A stretch of 64,000 bases of DNA, from NCBI RefSeq assembly GCF_003711205.1, contig NZ_CP031013.1, forward strand, positions 4,072,501 to 4,136,500, in the 5' to 3' direction. The first letter of the stretch is position 1, and each line of letters begins with the position of its first letter. Below the pieces are notes generated by a model. That model saw only the letters and a program-made list of their open reading frames with translations, was not told where the DNA came from and did not search any database. The position numbers and the translations under genes were made by a program. Source of the DNA: Polaromonas sp. SP1 (GTDB lineage: Bacteria; Pseudomonadota; Gammaproteobacteria; Burkholderiales; Burkholderiaceae_C). Shown piece after piece: positions 58,104 to 64,000 of the stretch.

Positions 58104-58976
58104 TTACTTGGCTGATTCAAACAAAAGGCGAGCGGCTGCCTGGCTCATACGGCGTGAGTCATGCCCCACGCCCGGCACGGTGACACGCTCCCAGGCCAGG
58201 GGCGTGCCCAGCCTTTGCGCCTCTGCCTGGGCCTGTGCGAAGAAGTGGGTGCCGCGCTCAAGACGGTTCACGCCCTGGGCCGTGGCTTGCCTGGCTTTGG
58301 GAAGGTTGGCTGCATCGGTTTGTGTGTCGTTTTCACCCAGCAGCACAATCAGCTTGCGCGCAAAAACCTGCTTGAGCTTGTCGGGGCTGACGATGCCTTC
58401 GTCGAGTGCATAAGGAAACTTGTCATCCATCAAACCCGGATAGATGGGCAGGGTGTAGCTGCCGGCATTGGCCGCCACGGCGACAGAGACGCGCGGCGCC
58501 TCGGACAGCAACATGAAGCGATGCACAAATTGGCCGCCCGCCGAATGGCCGAACAGCAGGTAGTCGGGCGCAGTGAGCCCCTCATCGGCACGTACAAACT
58601 CAAAGAGGTGCTCGACGATCTGGAACGACCACTTGCTGCGGTCGCGCGTCTCAATACCGCCCATGTTGAAGAGCCGGGAGGGATACCGCGCCTCGTCGAA
58701 CTCCGGGGCCAGCACGATCAGCCTGTTTTTCTCGGCAAAGGGCATCCAGTTGTCGCGCATGCGCGAGCCCTGGCGCTCGGCGCCGTGGATCACCAACATG
58801 ACTTTGGCATCGGGGCCGGCGCTGCGCGCCTTGTAGTAATACACGGTGACGGGCTTGTCCGCAAAGTAGCCTTTGTCGGTAAAGACAAAACTCTGCGGCT
58901 CACCGGCGATCAGGCCGCCGGCCCAAGTCAGGCAGGCCTGCAGAAGCAGAGTGCAAAGAATGGCGATTTCCTTCAT
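58104..58976 (-). CDS. secreted alpha/beta hydrolase
   Basis: Predicted exported hydrolase of 290 residues. A short signal peptide ([19 protein letters not shown]) leads the chain; its LLLQAC could be a lipobox. The nucleophile elbow is GHSAGGQF near residue 145, and the catalytic histidine is in [11 protein letters not shown] at the end. The start at 58976 overlaps the meaB stop as ATGA, which settles the start. A poly-3-hydroxybutyrate-depolymerase-like or esterase role is possible; its presence in a propionyl-CoA operon is unusual. Confidence 0.8.
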   Translation of the reverse strand: MKEIAILCTLLLQACLTWAGGLIAGEPQSFVFTDKGYFADKPVTVYYYKARSAGPDAKVMLVIHGAERQGSRMRDNWMPFAEKNRLIVLAPEFDEARYPSRLFNMGGIETRDRSKWSFQIVEHLFEFVRADEGLTAPDYLLFGHSAGGQFVHRFMLLSEAPRVSVAVAANAGSYTLPIYPGLMDDKFPYALDEGIVSPDKLKQVFARKLIVLLGENDTQTDAANLPKARQATAQGVNRLERGTHFFAQAQAEAQRLGTPLAWERVTVPGVGHDSRRMSQAAARLLFESAK

Positions 58977-60463
58977 GCGTTCCACCCCTTCGAGGCGAGG
59001 GCCAGCAAGCTCCTGGCAGCTGTCGATGCCGCGACTTCACCACGCGCCACCTCCGCCATCAGGCCGGGCAGGCGCTCGCGCACCTGCGGATTTTGGCGGA
59101 AAGCCTGCTTCAGGCCCGCGTCAATGCGCTCCCACATCCAGGACAGCGACTGCTGCTGGCGGCGAGCGGCCAGCTGGCCGTTGGCAGTCTGCAAGGTTTT
59201 GAACTGCGTCACGGCTTTCCAGAACACATCGACACCCTTGTTGTGCAATGCGCTGAGCTGGACGACTTGCGGGTGCCAGTTCTTGTCATAGCTGGCGGCC
59301 TGCGCGCCATCCATGGCGTTGTTGACCAGGCCAAACAGGCGCATGGCCGAAGTGATCTGCGCTTCAGCCCGCATGGCCGCGTCGGCATCAATGTCGGCCT
59401 TGTTGATGATGACCAGGTCGGCCAGCTCCATCACGCCCTTCTTGATAGCCTGCAGGTCGTCGCCGGCGTTGGGCAACTGCATCAGCACAAACATGTCGGT
59501 CATGTCGGCCACGGCGGTTTCGCTTTGTCCCACGCCGACGGTCTCCACAATCACCACGTCGTAGCCGGCAGCTTCGCAGACCAGCATGGCCTCGCGCGTT
59601 TTCTCTGCCACGCCACCCAGGTTGCCGCTGGAGGGACTGGGCCGGATGTAAGCGCGTTCATGCACCGAGAGCTTTTCCATGCGGGTCTTGTCGCCCAGGA
59701 TGGAGCCGCCGGAGACGGAAGACGAAGGATCGATGGTGAGCACGGCCACGCGGTGGCCCTGGGCGATCAGGTAGAGGCCCAGCACTTCGATAAAGGTGGA
59801 CTTGCCCACGCCGGGTACACCGCTGATGCCCAGGCGGAAAGACTTGCCGGTATGAGGGAGCAAGGCTGTGAGCAGTTCGTCGCCCTGGGCTCTGTGATCA
59901 GTGCGGGTGGACTCCAGCAGCGTGATGGCTTTGGCGATGGCGCGGCGCTGGAGTTCTGGCTTGTCTCCGAGCACGTTTTGGAGAAGATTGAAGGGGGCCT
60001 TGTCCGCGCTGACGGAAGAGCCCTTCGATACCTCAGGGCGAACGGGGAGGGAAGCATTCGCGGGCGGGTCACCCTGGACGCCAATCTCATCGGCAACCTG
60101 AGCCCGTTCGCCCTGAGACCTCTCATCCCGTTCGCCCTGAGGTATCGAAGAGCCATCACCCGCCAGATGGGCCGGCAGAGGGTTGTTCGTACCCCATGCG
60201 TGTCTTTGCACCGCTTTCCAGTCGCCGCGTATCAGAGCCTCCTTCTTCGCCCGCGACCACCCCTTGATTTGTTGCTCAAAAGCAATAGCGCCCTCGCGCG
60301 TTTCAAACTCGCCCTGCCACACCAGCTCCACCGGCTTGCGTGTCGACGTGTAGCCAATCTCTCCTGCATGGTGTTGATGCATGCGAACGGCCATGTCGTC
60401 CGTCTGGCCGCCGTAATAGGAGCCATCCGAGCATTTCAGCAGGTAGACGAAGAAGGGTTTCAC
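58973..60463 (-). CDS. meaB: GIY-YIG domain fused to MeaB GTPase (methylmalonyl-CoA mutase chaperone)
   Basis: One open frame of 496 codons with two unrelated parts. Residues 1-85 form a GIY-YIG endonuclease-like domain (FFVYLLKCSDGSYYGGQTDD, then AFEQQIKGWSRAKKEALI). Residues about 168-496 are MeaB/ArgK, the G protein that loads and protects cobalamin in methylmalonyl-CoA mutase: Walker A SGVPGVGKST at 214-223, VIVETVGVGQSET, and NKADIDAD for guanine binding. The 70-residue linker is made from REP-like repeats (IPQGERDERSQGERA and LPVRPEVSKGSS). Start is GTG 60463 with no good ribosome site; GTG codon 164 (59974) could start a free MeaB. It lies directly after the mutase gene. Confidence 0.85.
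   Translation of the reverse strand: MKPFFVYLLKCSDGSYYGGQTDDMAVRMHQHHAGEIGYTSTRKPVELVWQGEFETREGAIAFEQQIKGWSRAKKEALIRGDWKAVQRHAWGTNNPLPAHLAGDGSSIPQGERDERSQGERAQVADEIGVQGDPPANASLPVRPEVSKGSSVSADKAPFNLLQNVLGDKPELQRRAIAKAITLLESTRTDHRAQGDELLTALLPHTGKSFRLGISGVPGVGKSTFIEVLGLYLIAQGHRVAVLTIDPSSSVSGGSILGDKTRMEKLSVHERAYIRPSPSSGNLGGVAEKTREAMLVCEAAGYDVVIVETVGVGQSETAVADMTDMFVLMQLPNAGDDLQAIKKGVMELADLVIINKADIDADAAMRAEAQITSAMRLFGLVNNAMDGAQAASYDKNWHPQVVQLSALHNKGVDVFWKAVTQFKTLQTANGQLAARRQQQSLSWMWERIDAGLKQAFRQNPQVRERLPGLMAEVARGEVAASTAARSLLALASKGWNA
60017..60046 (+). repeat. REP-like repeat, copy 1 (in GIY-YIG-MeaB linker)
   Basis: GCCCTTCGATACCTCAGGGC followed by GAACGGG, of the widespread type GTTCGCCCTGAGNNTGTCGAAGG. 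It is inverted relative to copy 2 at 60127 and would pair with it. Confidence 0.8.
60103..60117 (-). repeat. REP-like repeat, partial copy
   Basis: CCCGTTCGCCCTGAGA only; the second half is missing. It lies directly in front of the full copy at 60127. Confidence 0.6.
60127..60152 (-). repeat. REP-like repeat, copy 2 (in GIY-YIG-MeaB linker)
   Basis: CCCGTTCGCCCTGAGGTATC followed by GAAGAGCC, the inverse of copy 1. The two copies with the 80 bp between them resemble a REPIN-type inverted doublet. Confidence 0.8.
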
Positions 60464-60499
60464 TGATTCAGGTGATTACAAGAGTGGAGGTATTCGGCG

Positions 60500-60527
60500 A
60501 GCCCTTCGATACCTCAGGGCGAACGGA
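60500..60527 (+). repeat. REP-like repeat, copy 3 (upstream of GIY-YIG-MeaB)
   Basis: AGCCCTTCGATACCTCAGGG followed by CGAACGG, the same 22-bp core as copy 1. It lies in the 91-bp gap between the mutase gene and the fusion gene. Confidence 0.8.
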
Positions 60528-60554
60528 AAAGCGAGGCATAAATGCTGGGCTGAA

Positions 60555-62726
<2,172 letters not shown>

Positions 62727-62817
62727 GGGAAGGTTTACCGTAACGGGTCTGCACGCCAGGGCGCTGTGAAGAGCATAGGCCCAAGCTGCAAGGGAGTCAT
62801 GAATCCGGCCAAGTTTA

Positions 62818-62838
62818 CATCATTTATAATTATTGATG
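62818..62838. promoter_or_regulatory. candidate GntR operator between mcm and the gntR-type gene
   Basis: CATCATTTATAATTATTGATG is an imperfect inverted repeat (8 of 10 pairs) in an AT-rich island of the 207-bp divergent gap; positions 62818-62838. A FadR-type regulator is encoded beside it. Confidence 0.45.
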
Positions 62839-62933
62839 CAAAATTCAGTTTGCAGTAAGATGCCACCAAATCGAGCAGGTGCCGGCACGCAAGCAGCACC
62901 CACTCCAAGCAGTTGCAGACCCCAAAACACCTT

Positions 62934-63575
62934 ATGCCCATGGCCGCAGTTTCGCTAACCCCTCGAGCGCTTTACGAAGAAGTGGCGGAGCTTTTGCGCC
63001 AGCGCATCTTCAACCGCGAGCTGGCGCCGGGCAGCTGGATTGACGAGCTCAAGCTGGCCGAGGAATACGGCATCAGCCGCACGCCGCTGCGCGAAGCCCT
63101 GAAGGTGCTGGCCACGGAAGGCCTTGTCACGATGAAGGTGCGGCGCGGCGCTTACGTGACCGAAGTGTCTGAGCGCGACCTGGCCGATGTGTACCACCTG
63201 CTCGCGCTGCTGGAGAGCGATGCGGCCGGCGTGGTGGCCGCCCAGGCCACACCGGCCCAGCTCAAAGAACTGCAGGGCCTGCACAACGAACTGGAAAAAG
63301 CGGTGAGCAACCGCGAGCGCTTCTTCGAGATCAACGAAGCCTTTCACATGCGCCTGCTCGAAATCGCCAACAACCGCTGGCGCGACCAGATGGTGGCCGA
63401 TTTGCGCAAGGTGATGAAACTCAACCGGCACAACTCGCTGCTCAAGAGCGGCCGGATTGAAGAGTCATTGGCCGAGCACCGCGCCATCATGCAGGCGCTG
63501 AGCACACGCGACGCCGATGCCACCGCGCAACGCATGCGCGAGCACTTCAGGAACGGGCTGGAAGCGGCGGCCTGA
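62934..63575 (+). CDS. GntR-family (FadR subfamily) transcriptional regulator
   Basis: Regulator of 213 residues. The winged helix-turn-helix lies at about 15-78 (LYEEVAELLRQRIFNREL, then LAEEYGISRTPLREALKVL, then RRGAYVTEVS). The C-terminal FCD domain has metal-binding residues in FFEINEAFHMRLLEIANN, ESLAEHRAIMQAL and the last histidine in AQRMREHFRNGL. ATG 62934 is chosen; 62940 and TTG 62913 are alternatives. It is divergent from the methylmalonyl-CoA operon and is its likely regulator, perhaps responding to an acid of the pathway. Confidence 0.9.
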   Translation: MPMAAVSLTPRALYEEVAELLRQRIFNRELAPGSWIDELKLAEEYGISRTPLREALKVLATEGLVTMKVRRGAYVTEVSERDLADVYHLLALLESDAAGVVAAQATPAQLKELQGLHNELEKAVSNRERFFEINEAFHMRLLEIANNRWRDQMVADLRKVMKLNRHNSLLKSGRIEESLAEHRAIMQALSTRDADATAQRMREHFRNGLEAAA

Positions 63576-64000
63576 CGGGAGCGGGCGGCCTGCCCGTCAC
63601 CAAAAACACCCCGGGGAGGATCAGCAAGGCGCCGATGGCGTGGTGCCAGCCCAGCGGCTCACCCAACACGCCCCAGGCAGCCAGCCCCGCATACAGCGGC
63701 CCCAGGTAAAGCGACACCGCCACACGGCTTGCGCCCAGGATTTTTTGCGCCCAGCCGTAGATCCAGTACGCGCCCAGCCCCGGCACAATCGCGGCCACCA
63801 CGATCAGCCACAGGCCGTAACCGCTCAGCGGCAGGGCGTCGGGCTGCGACATTTCCCACAGGGTGAATGGAATCAACACCAGCGTGCCACCCGCGCAGAT
63901 GGCGGCCAGCCGGGCGGTGGCGCCCAGCGGGCTGGGCCACTGCTTTTGCAGCAGCGCGTAGGCAGCCCACGACACCGTCGCCGCAACAATCCACAAATCG
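63547..64000 (-). CDS. EamA/DMT-family transporter (5' end off window)
   Basis: Inner-membrane transporter of the drug/metabolite superfamily. Only the last ~150 residues are visible; the frame is open to the window edge. Hydrophobic segments include TARLAAICAGGTLVLIPF, LIVVAAIVPGLGAYWIYGWA, and SLYLGPLYAGLAAWGVLGE followed by HHAIGALLILPGVFLV, the typical EamA repeat end. The last 29 bp overlap the 3' end of the gntR-type gene in tail-to-tail orientation. The substrate is unknown. Confidence 0.85.
   Translation of the reverse strand, partial: DLWIVAATVSWAAYALLQKQWPSPLGATARLAAICAGGTLVLIPFTLWEMSQPDALPLSGYGLWLIVVAAIVPGLGAYWIYGWAQKILGASRVAVSLYLGPLYAGLAAWGVLGEPLGWHHAIGALLILPGVFLVTGRPPAPVRPPLPARS

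Overview
The window is GC-rich DNA from a betaproteobacterium, most likely Burkholderiales and probably Comamonadaceae of the Polaromonas/Rhodoferax kind. The grounds are an iscRSUA-hscBA-fdx operon of the usual proteobacterial type, an intracellular PHB depolymerase, an alaA/hom/thrC/moeA/moaD block, and about ten copies of a ~55-bp interspersed repeat that I associate with this family. Placement below family level is inference. Coding density is high and nearly all long antisense frames are GC shadows. There are no rRNA genes, CRISPR arrays, insertion sequences or prophage genes; one tRNA-Val is present.

Layout. 1-7429: the end of an ABC importer of the nitrate/sulfonate/taurine class (permease, binding protein, ATPase) runs directly into four catabolic genes (enolase-superfamily enzyme, Gfo/Idh/MocA dehydrogenase, DUF993 aldolase-like protein, sugar-phosphate-isomerase-like TIM barrel). 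7445-20927: mixed single genes and small units: a periplasmic phosphatase, a MipA-like protein, an MFS/AraC divergent pair, a CAP-domain protein, a coniferyl-aldehyde-type dehydrogenase, a porin with an orphan response regulator, an AlkC-like DNA repair protein, CreA, a LysE exporter, and a NIPSNAP/saccharopine-dehydrogenase-like pair divergent from a TetR regulator with twin operators. 21078-33331: YebC, ClpB with a heat-shock-like promoter, molybdenum-cofactor genes (moaE, moaD, moeA, mobB), then thrC, hom and alaA; a dapA-like gene on the opposite strand splits moaE from moaD.

33553-46719: an Mth938-like protein, a BCP peroxiredoxin, a PIN-PhoH protein with a possible short RNA in front, tRNA-Val, dnaQ, a LivK-like binding protein behind a perfect 20-bp AT-rich palindrome, the complete isc operon and uvrB. 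46929-52080: an aromatic aminotransferase, a nucleotidyltransferase-like protein, a YgiD-type dioxygenase, phaZ, and a soluble RnfB-like ferredoxin.

52112-64000: a methylmalonyl-CoA block on the minus strand: methylmalonyl-CoA mutase, MeaB, pccB, pccA and a VOC protein that is a candidate epimerase. It would convert propionyl-CoA to succinyl-CoA, and a divergent GntR regulator may control it. Its most unusual member is MeaB, which is in one open frame with an N-terminal GIY-YIG nuclease domain; the DNA joining the two is built from inverted REP-like repeats. An AT-richer gene of unknown function sits between pccB and pccA next to a short duplication of the pccB 3' end.

The strongest unexplained signals are the GIY-YIG-MeaB fusion with its repeat-made linker, and the ~55-bp repeat family that reads in frame inside several genes (pccA, phaZ, the rnfB-like gene, the PIN-PhoH gene and possibly hscB).
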